Source: Dyadobacter sediminis | Lineage (GTDB): Bacteria > Bacteroidota > Bacteroidia > Cytophagales > Spirosomataceae | Reading direction: 5' to 3' | DNA: 64,000 bases | Assembly (NCBI RefSeq): GCF_005860765.1 | Contig: NZ_VCEI01000011.1 | Span: 930,001 to 994,000 of the forward strand | Shown here: positions 35,001 to 44,155 of the stretch, in pieces | How the letters are laid out: every line of letters starts with the position of its first letter | How positions within the stretch are numbered: the stretch's first letter is position 1 | Notes under the pieces: generated by a model | Databases searched by the model: none | What the model was told of the DNA's origin: nothing | Seen by the model: only the letters and a program-made list of their open reading frames with translations | Translations under genes and position numbers: made by a program

Positions 35001-36268
35001 TTCAGCAACTCACCGAATTTCGGAAAAACCAAAGCAATAACGCCGGAATTGTTCTGCAGTCCGTCAAAAATGGTGTCGACAGCGCCAAGAAGCTTGTTTT
35101 TGAAAAATTCCGCAACGCCTGTATTTTGTATTTCCCTTAAAGTAGCCGTTAAACTGCTTCCGCCGATTTTTTCTACGACTTCCCAGAAAAGCGTTTCGCT
35201 GAATTCCAGCACTTCTCCGGCTGCGTCAACCAGTTGTCCGCCCGTTGCATTCCATGCATCGTTCAGTAAATCACGCTGTATATGCGGCATTCCGGAATGT
35301 CCCGAAGGATGAAACGGCGTTTGCGGCACGGCAAATCCTGAATTTGCCCCGGGTTTTATTTTCCGCTGAACACCGCCTTCCTGCTGTAACGTATGCGTCA
35401 GTTCATGCGCAAGTAAATGCTGGCCTTCTGTTGAATCCGGATTGTATTTTCCCTGATTGAAATAAATGTTTTGTCCATAGGTAAAAGCCTGCGCGTTGAC
35501 GGATTCGCTCATTTCCGCCGCTTTGCTTCCGGTATGTATGCGCACACCCGACAAATCCGCGCCCATTGAAGTTTCCATTCCGGAACGGATCCGTGCCGGC
35601 AATACGCTTCCCGAACCTTTGCCCGCGTTCAGTTTTTCCTCCAATCCGTCCATCGGCGCTGCCGTGCTGTCCGAAGTTTTTTTCTGCCTTTTTTCATCTG
35701 CAGATTTTATACTTCGCTTGACCTCTTTTTCAGCATCTGCTTTCCTGGCTACTTTTTCTTCCGGGCTGCGGTCTTTCAGCTTGTGAATGGCGGGCTTTTC
35801 CTCTTTTGCGAGTTTTCGCTTAACACTTTCTTTTTCGTCTGCCTTTGCTTTTTCTGGCAGATCCGAAGTACGGTGAATGGCTGTAAACGGTGCTATCCCG
35901 GCTGCTTTCCGATGCAGATCTTGATCCTGTCCGCCTTTGGGTTTTTCCTTTCTGGAAACCTTTTCTTCTGTGGCGCAATCGGTACACTTCCGCTGAATTT
36001 CTTTTTTTCCGGCATGGACAGAAGTTTCCGCTTTTTCCTGCGCCATTTTCTGAACTACGCTGCTGGCAACAGCATCCGCCTCTTTTTCATACTTGTCGCC
36101 CGGCTCGCCGATTTTCAATCTGGTTTGCAGCATCGGGAAAAAACGTTCTTCTGATCGCGACTTTGAAGAAAAAAAGCTGTCTTTTCCGTTTTTGTCAAAA
36201 AAAGGTTTTCCGGCAGATCTGGAGCCGGATTCCGGGTTTTTAGCAGTTTTGGCAGCAGCTTGCATCAC
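32072..36268 (-). CDS. eCIS-core (DUF4157) protein with C-terminal nuclease-like domain
   Basis: A 1398-residue protein, the largest of the locus. Residues 1 to about 215 are disordered and rich in Lys/Glu, with the RKCTDCATEE motif common before this domain. The DUF4157/eCIS-core domain follows, with MGADLSGVRIHTG and the HExxH zinc-type motif HLLAHELTHTLQQ (His288-His292). Residues about 330-1120 are long amphipathic helices rich in Trp (WDAITEF, EVWNSIA, AIWEGIKQ), reminiscent of tape-measure proteins. Near the end, GHLLNDNLGG and NLAPITQGAN (His1249, Asn1263, Asn1272) match the GHL...NL-P...N pattern of bacterial DNA/RNA non-specific endonuclease toxins (Endonuclease_NS_2-like). It is a strong effector candidate. 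No separate immunity gene is seen. Confidence 0.82.
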   Translation of the reverse strand: MMQAAAKTAKNPESGSRSAGKPFFDKNGKDSFFSSKSRSEERFFPMLQTRLKIGEPGDKYEKEADAVASSVVQKMAQEKAETSVHAGKKEIQRKCTDCATEEKVSRKEKPKGGQDQDLHRKAAGIAPFTAIHRTSDLPEKAKADEKESVKRKLAKEEKPAIHKLKDRSPEEKVARKADAEKEVKRSIKSADEKRQKKTSDSTAAPMDGLEEKLNAGKGSGSVLPARIRSGMETSMGADLSGVRIHTGSKAAEMSESVNAQAFTYGQNIYFNQGKYNPDSTEGQHLLAHELTHTLQQEGGVQRKIKPGANSGFAVPQTPFHPSGHSGMPHIQRDLLNDAWNATGGQLVDAAGEVLEFSETLFWEVVEKIGGSSLTATLREIQNTGVAEFFKNKLLGAVDTIFDGLQNNSGVIALVFPKFGELLNRAQVIINALAQGDCQPLFAALEELKGIVTEMAGEAWDAITEFFQPAIDFFTEVWNSIALPAIEWLKNKAAAIWEGIKQLAAFIWKGFSPIRDAVSAAWDWLQRMLGQNADETGEEGLIQWAQRKVEAVWEEIKELVRPVIEPARQLVTRIASFIPLGAILNLRQTIQDWLAKVVATSAAMGGDASNIGNEAAQTSLRNQILPAVQASIQDLKGSISEASAWVNGQVGDIYNAVTAFFSTVRNIPLLGMAGSAIEWLETKAAEFKDWCQTQVTALFDVLQSGLTYLSGFLTPIYDALHKIFSALGDLLGKLPEFLLGPVWAILPDCIKEPVKKFFIEQILGRLSFFQKLKQAENIWERIENMAIVALKQVFIDGDLGKAIWTFYSTMLDIIGIPPQLVTRVIAKAAQSLSAIMADPLGFLGHFISALKLGFEQFFNRLGTHLLGGLQAWLLSKLEGTGIEMPKDFSFMSMLKLAFQILGITVDMLLKQLEEVTGKEGLKQKIENYIGVISDAWEWFQKLMNQGPEGGSVWDKLEAAVGSIWDMVLDGIIGWLEETIVVKALAWIAQKLDPTGIMAVITTVIDVFVVFQAVVEKAREILEMIERVLDNIGALIIGIIDQAAVVLETAIASAIPVAMAIMSSLFGLNGVVDKVKEVIQELRQKVENGVRKVMEKIKSWIEKLFGKEEKEGADSITSALREIEEEGEKEEDEGGITEDEAKTIKDKVNQDHASVIEISSVADGGETWDYDYIQKKSKKIPKTPVPESTAAEWKEPYAGEFGTAMNIEILSVKPGPNKGSKPPATGSASDFWKILVMRRNMENRSFYVQGHLLNDNLGGPGANYNLAPITQGANSEHHRQIEKKIKAGVAQGQVYTYTVWAEYGRATNTKLLGLIDKEIKGLSGQANDPATAGELARLKLVRLIVESEKYIPKALFFTASKLKLKDGKWVKDSSIGQDGIHVDIDDKNVENAEDLKDRYL

Positions 36269-36283
36269 TTGGCAGTTAAAACG

Positions 36284-38128
36284 TTACATCCAGTCCACTT
36301 TCAGCATTTCATCCATCCACGGCAACTTGATGATCGAAATCGGATAAGGCAAATGATCGAGCAGCATGTCAAAACTTTTTTGCTCCACAATGATTTTCCA
36401 CAGTCCGTTTTCACGGTTCAGTTTTCCTTCCCGTGCAAAAAAAGACGACCGCAAACCTTGCACCGACGTATTTTTCAGAATCGCCCAGTTGGCAATCAGA
36501 TTTTCAAGCATCAGATTGACTTCTTTTTTTTCCTTCTTTTTCAGCCTTGGGTTTTTCGCAACAGGCATATGCAGCGGCATTCCGCAGAGGAGCTTGGCAA
36601 TCAGCAACTTCGGCTCTTCCGACTGTGCTTTTCCCGTTGCCATATAAGCCAGCAAATGAACGGCCCGATGCTGCGAACGCTCATTTTTAAACCCGGAATT
36701 CTTTGTAAAACCCAGTATCCTGAACAAGGTCGAAAGATATGGCCAGGCCAGCAATACACCCGAATGACTTGCATAGTAAAAATCCGGTTTAGCCAAAAAT
36801 TCACTTTCCTCAAACTGCCTAGTCGTAAACTTCCCCGCCTTTTCGCCATCGCTCCGTAATCTCTCATCCTGACCTCTTCCCCGTGTTTCAGGTTCGGTTC
36901 CATTCAAAAAACTACTCCAGTTACCTTTTTCCTCATCCAAAGATTGCAACGCCCCCTCCGTTTCCAAAGAAATACGCTCGCTCCTCTCTCTTCCACCCAT
37001 CTCCTCCATTCCCTCCTCCATCTTACCTTCCTCCCTTCCTCCTACCTTCCCCTTAATCTCTTCCTCCTTCCTCCTTAATCCTTTCTTCCCTTCCTCCCGA
37101 TTTTCACTTTCCGAAGTAAGTCCCAAACTCGTTTCAGCAGTTTTATTTCCCTTGTTCAAACGACTTTTCTCCCTTGATTTAAAGTTACTGCTTCTGCCAA
37201 ACTCCTTGTTTTTCAGGTACTTTTTAATCAGTAATGTAACTGTATTCCGGCGGTGCTTGGAAAGTTGTACAGCACTATTCAGAAGTTCATGTGCCTGCTG
37301 CGGATCTTTCCGGAAAACGGTTGTGACAAAAAAATCAATGTATTCCAATGGCCAAACATCCGGTTTTGAAGATGCTTTCAGACTCATCCATTTTACTATT
37401 TCGTACCGGTCATTTTTGTTCCGGAGTTTACTTTCAATTACCTCATTCTGAATGTCCTTTGTAAGGATGGCAGTGAGTTCGTTATATAGTTTTGAAAGCA
37501 ATTTGTATTCGGAAACAAAAAGCCCGCACAGAACCTGAGAATTAAAATCAGCCGTAAACTGGTTGTAAAGTCTTTTCCTTGCCGGCCTGTTCAACAATTG
37601 CTGCCGTAAGCCATGCAGTTTTTCAGGTCCGTTCCGGGAAATGACAACCGTCATTTGTTTTTGTAACAACTTAATCGTCTGCACACGGCTGTTCCACGGC
37701 AAAATCCCGTAATCCAGAAAATAACTGAAAGTATCCGTCCAGTGGCTGCTTTCGGCACCGTCCGCATGTGATGCGGCTTCGCTATTCCGGTTTTTTATGG
37801 CTCTGGAGAAATGCCGTTGCGTCTGCACCGTTTCAGGATAAGTTTCAATGATCGGGCGGCCTTGGAATATGCTGCTCAGCTTTCTTTCCAGCGCTTTCTC
37901 CAGCTCCGGCAGGAAGCTCTCTTTCGTTACGGAACCGATGTTTATTTCCAGCTTGTCGATTTCAAAATATTCTTCTTTCCCCGCATACTGATCAAAAAGC
38001 CTGTCCAGCATCGGCACAATGTTCATCTGGTTGAATTCGGACGCAGAACGGTTCCATGACAAGGCCTCTGCTTCATTCGTGAAGCTCAGTAATAGGCTTT
38101 GTTTCTGTATTTTGTGCGTCTGTTTCAT
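36284..38128 (-). CDS. eCIS tape-measure-type protein
   Basis: A 614-residue protein. The N-terminal part (HKIQKQSLLLSFTNEAEALS, YFEIDKLEINIGSV) resembles the Bacteroidota contractile-injection-system tape-measure family. A low-complexity Glu/Lys/Gly/Arg segment sits at about 330-400 (EEGKMEEGMEEMGGRERSER), coded by a nearly pure purine tract. A second folded region, about 430-600, has GVLLAWPYLSTLFRIL and VHLLAYMATGKA. It overlaps the Afp12-like gene by 4 bp and precedes the effector-like gene by 15 bp, the usual Afp14-like position. If it sets particle length, 614 residues imply a short tube; the neighbour's helical region may matter too. Confidence 0.72.
   Translation of the reverse strand: MKQTHKIQKQSLLLSFTNEAEALSWNRSASEFNQMNIVPMLDRLFDQYAGKEEYFEIDKLEINIGSVTKESFLPELEKALERKLSSIFQGRPIIETYPETVQTQRHFSRAIKNRNSEAASHADGAESSHWTDTFSYFLDYGILPWNSRVQTIKLLQKQMTVVISRNGPEKLHGLRQQLLNRPARKRLYNQFTADFNSQVLCGLFVSEYKLLSKLYNELTAILTKDIQNEVIESKLRNKNDRYEIVKWMSLKASSKPDVWPLEYIDFFVTTVFRKDPQQAHELLNSAVQLSKHRRNTVTLLIKKYLKNKEFGRSSNFKSREKSRLNKGNKTAETSLGLTSESENREEGKKGLRRKEEEIKGKVGGREEGKMEEGMEEMGGRERSERISLETEGALQSLDEEKGNWSSFLNGTEPETRGRGQDERLRSDGEKAGKFTTRQFEESEFLAKPDFYYASHSGVLLAWPYLSTLFRILGFTKNSGFKNERSQHRAVHLLAYMATGKAQSEEPKLLIAKLLCGMPLHMPVAKNPRLKKKEKKEVNLMLENLIANWAILKNTSVQGLRSSFFAREGKLNRENGLWKIIVEQKSFDMLLDHLPYPISIIKLPWMDEMLKVDWM
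36983..37110 (-). repeat. Homopurine/homopyrimidine tract inside the tape-measure gene
   Basis: About 125 bp are almost entirely C/T on the plus strand, made of irregular repeats such as CTTCCTCC and CCCTTCCTCC. It is read in frame as a Glu/Lys/Gly-rich linker. Such tracts can form triplex (H-DNA) structures and vary in length by slippage. Length changes in multiples of three would alter the linker only. Confidence 0.7.
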
Positions 38129-40527
38129 TTATCCGGTAAATAAATCTGTAACAGATCTGCAAGCCAGTTTTCATACAAAGCTTCAAATTCAACAATTTCC
38201 TTATAATCAAGCCAGCAGATATAAGGCAAAATGTGCGCGGGAACTTCTTCGGCAATCATATTTTCAACAAATTTCTTTCTGTCGAACCATACCGGATACC
38301 ATTTTGGTAAAATGACCGTAAGCTGGAAAGAATAAGGGTCCGCCGGCAAATTTTCCTGCATGAATGCCGCCAGATAATTGAAAAGCAGTGCGGCCGATTT
38401 GTTGAACCTGTTTTCGGCTTCGTTTGCACCCTTTTTCCCGATCAGCAAAATATGTTCGACCAGGTAAAATCCCGCCAGGTCATTTCCTTTTTCCCCGCTC
38501 AGTTTCCGGTGATTCAAGGCCGGATTGTCGATGCCCGTCAGCCGGTAAAGTCTTTTCTGAAAACCGGACAGCATATCCTGTTCCCAGATGGTCGTTCCAT
38601 CAGCGGTCAGCGGCAGCCCGGTGCCCCGGTTGCGTGTGATCAGCGGAACGTCGTGCAGCAGCATCCGCAGTTTTTCAAGCCGCTCGGTTTCCTTGTACGC
38701 TTCCGGTCCGGACAGTCTCACGAATGAGCCCGTAGTTGCAAATCTTGCAAGCAGGTGGTTTACAACCTTTGTTTGTCTGCTGGTACTGTGTCCGAAATCC
38801 GCTTCCAGTTCTTTCAGTTTGTCCGCATCCAGCATACCCAGTTCGTCCAGCTCAGGAATGGCTTTTCTGGCTTTTTCAATTTCATTTTCCAGCATAGGAT
38901 TCTGGTCTCTGACATTAAATAGCATGGACAAATCCGAAAGCTGCCCGAGATGACCGATCAGCAATCTTTCAAAAAAGAACAGATACGCTTTGAACTGCCG
39001 GATTTTTGCCTGTTGCGGATCGGGAATCTGCCCTGTACGCTTTCCTTCGCCAAGCTTGTAGTTTTCAGGAAAATCCTTTTGAATGGATACATATTCGGCA
39101 ATTTCTTTCATCAGCAGCGTGACATTCCGGACAGAGGGATCGGGACTTGTTTCCGCTTTCTGCCAATCCGGTAAAACCGTTTCCATGGACGGCCTGAATG
39201 CCGGCTTTTCGCCAGACGGGTTCCAATCAATGGCTTTTTCACCGAAATGGATGATCCGTACCGACGATTTTTGTTTGCTGAACCGCGGCGCAAAATACGT
39301 AAAGGGATGTAATTCAAGATTTTCAAAAACGGCTTCTTCGCCAAGCGGAATCGTTGGAACGCCGTCAATGTACAAATTCATGTTTCTGATCTTTGCCGCT
39401 TCCACTTCTTTCACTTTTGTGATAATTTCTTCAATCAGATTGGATGCGTAAAGGATATTGTTTCTGGAAGCGGAATCATTTCGCTTGGATTCTTTTACAA
39501 TCCGGAACAGAAATAAATCAAGCTGGTAAAATATGTCGCTGATCGCCGCATCCGGATCGTCCGTGCTGTTCTTAAGAATGACTTCAAGATCAATTTTGAT
39601 TTCCTGACTGTTCACAATCCGGAACGATATGAAATCCTCGCAAAGATTCCGGAACGGAAGAATGAACCGGTGAATATCCAGCAGAATCTGCTGCTTGTTC
39701 TTTTCCCTCAACAGTAGGTTGTTCAGTTCCTGAATAAACTCCGTACTTTCCAGCTTGGCTATGATATGTGTTTGGTAATCATCAAAATAATGAAGTGTAC
39801 CGAATGACAGTCCGGAGTAAATACTTCCGCGTGCCTTGACCTGCACCGGACTTTTCTCTGCTTCTGTCTGGCCGGCAAAAACGACTTCCAGCATCATCAG
39901 GATCTGGAAATTGTATTTTTCATACACAAAAAGATTATCTTCTTTCGAGCGGTCCCATTTGCAATCCAGCACCTTGTCTATACTGCTCCATTCCATTCTG
40001 CGGTTTTCTTCCGTAAAGAAGACAATGTCCATCCCGGTTTGGCCGTCGTCGAGAGAAAGCTGGATGCCGTCTGTGTTCAGCTCGCCCAGCTCGGGATGCG
40101 GCCGAAGCATCACGGCGATTTCATACGCGCCTCTGGCCGCATGGCCATTGTGGATGATTGCCGATTTTGTAAACCACGCGAGCAGCACTTCGGGGCTTTC
40201 CTCCACTTTCCTTTCGAAGTCATCGGCAGTGAGCGGAGCACTGGGGAAAAGTTCTGTTTTATGAAAGAAATACCGATCTGTAAATTCCGGCGAAATCGCC
40301 TTTCCCGACTCAAAAATTTCCTTCACTAGCTCGGTCCGGTAACCCAGATCGGTCAATGCATAGCAAAGTACTTCCAGCGTTGTAATGCCCGGATCGTGCA
40401 GGTTATGGTCCGTCCAGCGCTTGCCGGAAAGCGCACGGATCATCGACAATCCCTCTTCCCTTAATTTGTAAAAATTGAGGGACGGATTTTCAAACGGTTG
40501 TTTTGATATGCCGTTAACCGGGATCAT
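38125..40527 (-). CDS. Afp12-like baseplate wedge protein
   Basis: Started at the ATG at 40527 (Met15 of the longest frame from 40569), which avoids a 35-bp overlap with the previous gene; 800 residues. The N-terminus has RWTDHNLHDPGITTLEVLCY, a motif shared by gp6-like/Afp12 baseplate wedge proteins. The rest alternates acidic helices and beta segments without a recognised enzyme domain. With the gp25 and baseplate-J proteins it should form the wedge ring around the spike. It overlaps the tape-measure gene by 4 bp. These proteins are poorly conserved, so the assignment rests on the motif and gene order. Confidence 0.78.
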   Translation of the reverse strand: MIPVNGISKQPFENPSLNFYKLREEGLSMIRALSGKRWTDHNLHDPGITTLEVLCYALTDLGYRTELVKEIFESGKAISPEFTDRYFFHKTELFPSAPLTADDFERKVEESPEVLLAWFTKSAIIHNGHAARGAYEIAVMLRPHPELGELNTDGIQLSLDDGQTGMDIVFFTEENRRMEWSSIDKVLDCKWDRSKEDNLFVYEKYNFQILMMLEVVFAGQTEAEKSPVQVKARGSIYSGLSFGTLHYFDDYQTHIIAKLESTEFIQELNNLLLREKNKQQILLDIHRFILPFRNLCEDFISFRIVNSQEIKIDLEVILKNSTDDPDAAISDIFYQLDLFLFRIVKESKRNDSASRNNILYASNLIEEIITKVKEVEAAKIRNMNLYIDGVPTIPLGEEAVFENLELHPFTYFAPRFSKQKSSVRIIHFGEKAIDWNPSGEKPAFRPSMETVLPDWQKAETSPDPSVRNVTLLMKEIAEYVSIQKDFPENYKLGEGKRTGQIPDPQQAKIRQFKAYLFFFERLLIGHLGQLSDLSMLFNVRDQNPMLENEIEKARKAIPELDELGMLDADKLKELEADFGHSTSRQTKVVNHLLARFATTGSFVRLSGPEAYKETERLEKLRMLLHDVPLITRNRGTGLPLTADGTTIWEQDMLSGFQKRLYRLTGIDNPALNHRKLSGEKGNDLAGFYLVEHILLIGKKGANEAENRFNKSAALLFNYLAAFMQENLPADPYSFQLTVILPKWYPVWFDRKKFVENMIAEEVPAHILPYICWLDYKEIVEFEALYENWLADLLQIYLPDK

Positions 40528-40534
40528 AGGGATA

Positions 40535-41185
40535 TCATCTTGAAGAAAACGTAAAACCCAAACCGCCAAAACCTGTCAAAAGCAGCTTGTTATATGCTTC
40601 GGACTGATAAAAACTGCTTGGAAAGGGAATGGGTACTTTCATATTGTAATCAAATAGGATGTCGACGGAAAGGCCATGCCAGTTTTCCTGTGGTTTCGGA
40701 TCAAACTTTACTTCAATCGCCTGCTTTCCTGTTTTTATTTCCAGATTCTGCGAAATGATTTTTTCATATCCGTTAAAGATGTCCATCCGGATGCCGATTT
40801 CAAGATGGATCGTTTTTCTGGTGGGCGGCGATTCGCTTTCCACTACTTCCAGCGGTCCCATAGGCGGCAGCTGCAGATTCCATTCGATTTTTGAAAGCTG
40901 AAGATCTGCGCCGAGATTACAGGCGGGCAAGGAATAATTGTAAATTCTCGTAATCTGGCCGTTCAGATTCTTGAAAACAGGAACCAGCATGGTATCTCCG
41001 CCCTGCCTTCGGATGATCCTTGCCTCTTCGGAGTTTACAAGCACATGATAGCCGGACACGAAGGAAGTGTAGGCAACATCCTCGTTGTAAGAACAATCTA
41101 TAAGCTGGTGAAACTGCTCTTCATTGGGCCTTTTACCACTTTTGAAATATTCCTTCAGGGCTGTTTTGGCTATTTTGGCAGACAT
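40535..41185 (-). CDS. eCIS-associated protein, possible tip or fibre component
   Basis: A 216-residue protein of unknown function. The N-terminal KEYFKSGKRPNEEQFHQLID resembles the start of Bacteroidota phage/eCIS tail-fibre-like proteins, where this short helix anchors a fibre. The remainder is beta-rich (TIHLEIGIRMDIFNGYEK, GLSVDILFDYN) and ends GFGGLGFTFSSR. It sits between the baseplate-J and Afp12-like genes, 12 bp after the former. It could be a small fibre, an adaptor or a baseplate accessory protein. Confidence 0.6.
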   Translation of the reverse strand: MSAKIAKTALKEYFKSGKRPNEEQFHQLIDCSYNEDVAYTSFVSGYHVLVNSEEARIIRRQGGDTMLVPVFKNLNGQITRIYNYSLPACNLGADLQLSKIEWNLQLPPMGPLEVVESESPPTRKTIHLEIGIRMDIFNGYEKIISQNLEIKTGKQAIEVKFDPKPQENWHGLSVDILFDYNMKVPIPFPSSFYQSEAYNKLLLTGFGGLGFTFSSR

Positions 41186-41197
41186 ATTGGCTTGGTT

Positions 41198-44155
41198 TTA
41201 CTGCACTTCAAAATTGATATCGATCAACATTTGTCCGATTCCCCTGTAATTCTGGTAAGGAACCGTTTCTGCAATCACGGATTTAAGTTCATGCTTTCCG
41301 GACGATACCACCACCGATTTCTGGTCGAGGATGATTTCCTGATCGCGGACGGTCTCCCCGTTTTTTTCCCAGCTGATGCGATCTATAAAATTGATGTATT
41401 CCCTTGTTTCAATAAAGCTGATTACGGATGACAAATGAAGCTTGCTTCCGAGCTGAACTTCCATGTCTTCCCGGAATGCCCACGGGGAAAGAAAATCTTC
41501 CAGCTCTTTCTGCAGTTTATTAATGTAAAAACCTGCTTCCATCCGATGCCTGAAACTGATCTGTGCCACAATTTTAATCTCGACAAAAGCGGCATTGGTA
41601 ACCTCCGCCTGTACTTGCGGGGATTTTACGGAATCTACAAATCGGTCGATGCTGTTCAGCAGATTCTGTCCTGCAACGGGCCTGAACAACCTGCGCCGTT
41701 CGGCATGCATGATCCTGGGAATGACAATGATATGTACATGTCCGGGCTGCACGCGGTCTGATCCGGAACTGCTGTGCCGGATGCATTTCACCTTATATAT
41801 TTCGGGAAAGTTTTCCAGCACAAGATGTTCGAAATCCCATGCTGTAACCGCTTTGTTCTTGTGCCGGAGCATTTCACTGATTCGCACGAAACGGGCCTGA
41901 TTTGTTTCATCCGGTCTGCCTGAAAAGGACGGGTACGGCTGTTCTGTCTTTCTGATTTCCCGGATTGCCGGCAAAAAGGACTGAACCGATCCGGGGGGCA
42001 GTTTATTCAGATTATAAGTGACCGGCACCGACTCCATTTCTCTTTTTGCCCTGATTGCATTGGGCCTGATTTCCGTGATCCGGTCAAAATTGGCTGCATT
42101 TTCCTGAACCGAAATACGCAGCCAGTACTGTCCGGCGGGCATCGCCGGATTATGCATGGAAATGGTTTCCGGAAGCTGCAGGGTAAGGATACCCGTCTGC
42201 TGCAATCCCGTTGTGGTGTCTGACAAAATCTGGTTGGGCAGAAAATCCTTCCAGCTATCCAGTTCGGCAAAGGAAAAAGTGACGGTCCCTTTGGCAGCCG
42301 TACTTTCTTCCATAATGGCAAAGAACAGACTGATCTGAAGCGGAGGTTCAATCCCTTTCAGGCCAATGTACAAGTACCCTGAATTCTGCACAGAATCCGT
42401 CAGCAGGGCCGGAAAATTTCCGTCTGTAAACATGCCGGGCAAAACCGAACGAATGCCGAATGGCTCTATATGATAAAACTGCATACCCGCTTTCTGATCG
42501 CCGATATGCAGGCATTCGGCTGCCGTGTAAGACAGCCGCACTGACTCCATCACAGGTGTGTAAGGCTCGTTGGGAATCTGCACGTCTTTACCCTGCGCCT
42601 GCTGAATGCTGGCTCTGGTAAGTACCCTCGGGAAGAGCGCATGTCCGAATGCTTTGTCCGGAGAACTGATGGAAAGGCACAGCAAACCGTCTTCATTTTC
42701 CCAGCCGGCCAGCGAACTTTGCTTGTTTTCAAAATAACGGGCTACATTAAATTCCATTGGCTGCTGAAAAACCGGAAAACTAACTTCGTTTTCAGAAGCG
42801 GCAATGCTTTTCCATTCCTTGCAGCTGCGGACGGATGCGCTGACTTTAAAATCGTTATTGCTTTTCACCAGACTGTTGGTATCGCCGGTATAACCCTCGT
42901 AATAAATGGGAAAACCCTCTTCCGGAATTCCTTTCCATGCCATGTTGACTTTAAGCGAAAGAAGCGGCTTGTAAAAAATTTCTTCCAGACCAATGTACAG
43001 ACTGGAACCGACTACCGGGCTGAACCCGAAAGCCTGGCTTGCCTTACCGGCATCAAGCACTCCGTAATCATTGCTCAGGAGAACCGAAGCTGCATTTTCA
43101 CAGCTGACATGCATATCGATCCTGCCGAATCGGACGGAGCGGAGAAACTGATAAACAGATGCATCCGTTTTCCTGAGCCTGACACGTACAACCGGCCATT
43201 CCTTTGCGTTTATTGCATATCCGTGTACAGCCGGATCAAAGCCGGAAACGGCGGGTGCCGTTTCATCCAGAACGGTTACAAAGGAATAGTTTCCACCATT
43301 GAAAACGGGGGCGTCATTCAGCTTTGAGGAGAACCATTTACCGGCTGTTGTAAACTGCATTTCAAACAGATCCGCAGTGAGCATTCCATAGCCAGGGTTA
43401 ATGTCCGAGTCTGTACTGAGCTGCGAAAAAGTAATGCTGACTGTTCGCGTTCCTTCTTTCAACAATAGAACAGGCGAACTCAATGCCCAGCCGATTGTTG
43501 TATTTTCTCCATCGTTTTCCGCACCAAACGGATGCCAGCCCTGCTTGTCTTCGCCAGGGTCCACATTGGATTCCGGAAAGGATCGTATATTTTGTCCTGT
43601 TTCTTTCGGATTGTAGACGGATTTAAAGCCGGTCAGTTTTACGAGTGAAATAACCGTTTCCTTTTCCGTTGTAAACAGGATATTGTTTCCGACCTCATCT
43701 TTTCCGGCTGTAATTCTCGAATCTGCGGGTATAGCAAACTGCTGCACATTTCTGGCGAGTTCCGGGAAAATATAGATGCGGTCCGCCTGCGGCAAAATAT
43801 CCTTTAAACCCAGTACATGGCGGTAAAAAAAGTCAAGATGAGCAGAAACAAGCGCATTGAGGTCGTTCTGAAGGTATTTGTACAGATTCAGGAAAGTAAG
43901 GAATAGTGCAAGATGTGGAGACACATCCCCTTCACGATAATTCTCCGAAAGTACCTTTTCATCCAGTTCCTTAAAGAAAGCAGACCAGTTATCGCGTGTT
44001 GAACCGGCTTCATCCGGGTAAAAAATAACTGCTTCGGCAAGCCTGCGCGTTTCAGCATAGATTTCGGACATAGTCCTTGCATCCCTCCTGAAATAATCAG
44101 GCATCAAAGCGCGGGCATCCGCAATCCTGTCCTTTTGATTCGTACCCTGACTCAT
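41198..44155 (-). CDS. Baseplate J/gp47-family protein (Afp11-like)
   Basis: A 985-residue protein. The C-terminal third carries the gp47/baseplate-J features: KAVTAWDFEHLVLENFPEIY, then GHVHIIVIPR, SVKSPQVQAEVTNAAFVEIK and a final wedge-type domain with EDFLSPWAFREDMEVQLGSK. The N-terminal two thirds are long beta-rich extensions, as in Afp11-like proteins. It overlaps the gp25 gene by 4 bp, so the two are translationally coupled. It forms the wedge of the baseplate with gp25 and the Afp12-like protein. Confidence 0.88.
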   Translation of the reverse strand: MSQGTNQKDRIADARALMPDYFRRDARTMSEIYAETRRLAEAVIFYPDEAGSTRDNWSAFFKELDEKVLSENYREGDVSPHLALFLTFLNLYKYLQNDLNALVSAHLDFFYRHVLGLKDILPQADRIYIFPELARNVQQFAIPADSRITAGKDEVGNNILFTTEKETVISLVKLTGFKSVYNPKETGQNIRSFPESNVDPGEDKQGWHPFGAENDGENTTIGWALSSPVLLLKEGTRTVSITFSQLSTDSDINPGYGMLTADLFEMQFTTAGKWFSSKLNDAPVFNGGNYSFVTVLDETAPAVSGFDPAVHGYAINAKEWPVVRVRLRKTDASVYQFLRSVRFGRIDMHVSCENAASVLLSNDYGVLDAGKASQAFGFSPVVGSSLYIGLEEIFYKPLLSLKVNMAWKGIPEEGFPIYYEGYTGDTNSLVKSNNDFKVSASVRSCKEWKSIAASENEVSFPVFQQPMEFNVARYFENKQSSLAGWENEDGLLCLSISSPDKAFGHALFPRVLTRASIQQAQGKDVQIPNEPYTPVMESVRLSYTAAECLHIGDQKAGMQFYHIEPFGIRSVLPGMFTDGNFPALLTDSVQNSGYLYIGLKGIEPPLQISLFFAIMEESTAAKGTVTFSFAELDSWKDFLPNQILSDTTTGLQQTGILTLQLPETISMHNPAMPAGQYWLRISVQENAANFDRITEIRPNAIRAKREMESVPVTYNLNKLPPGSVQSFLPAIREIRKTEQPYPSFSGRPDETNQARFVRISEMLRHKNKAVTAWDFEHLVLENFPEIYKVKCIRHSSSGSDRVQPGHVHIIVIPRIMHAERRRLFRPVAGQNLLNSIDRFVDSVKSPQVQAEVTNAAFVEIKIVAQISFRHRMEAGFYINKLQKELEDFLSPWAFREDMEVQLGSKLHLSSVISFIETREYINFIDRISWEKNGETVRDQEIILDQKSVVVSSGKHELKSVIAETVPYQNYRGIGQMLIDINFEVQ

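Noticed and set aside
32172-36243. Many plus-strand frames opposite the eCIS-core gene, some over 200 residues
   Set aside because: They are antisense shadows of the long minus-strand gene with low-complexity Phe/Ser/Cys-rich translations.
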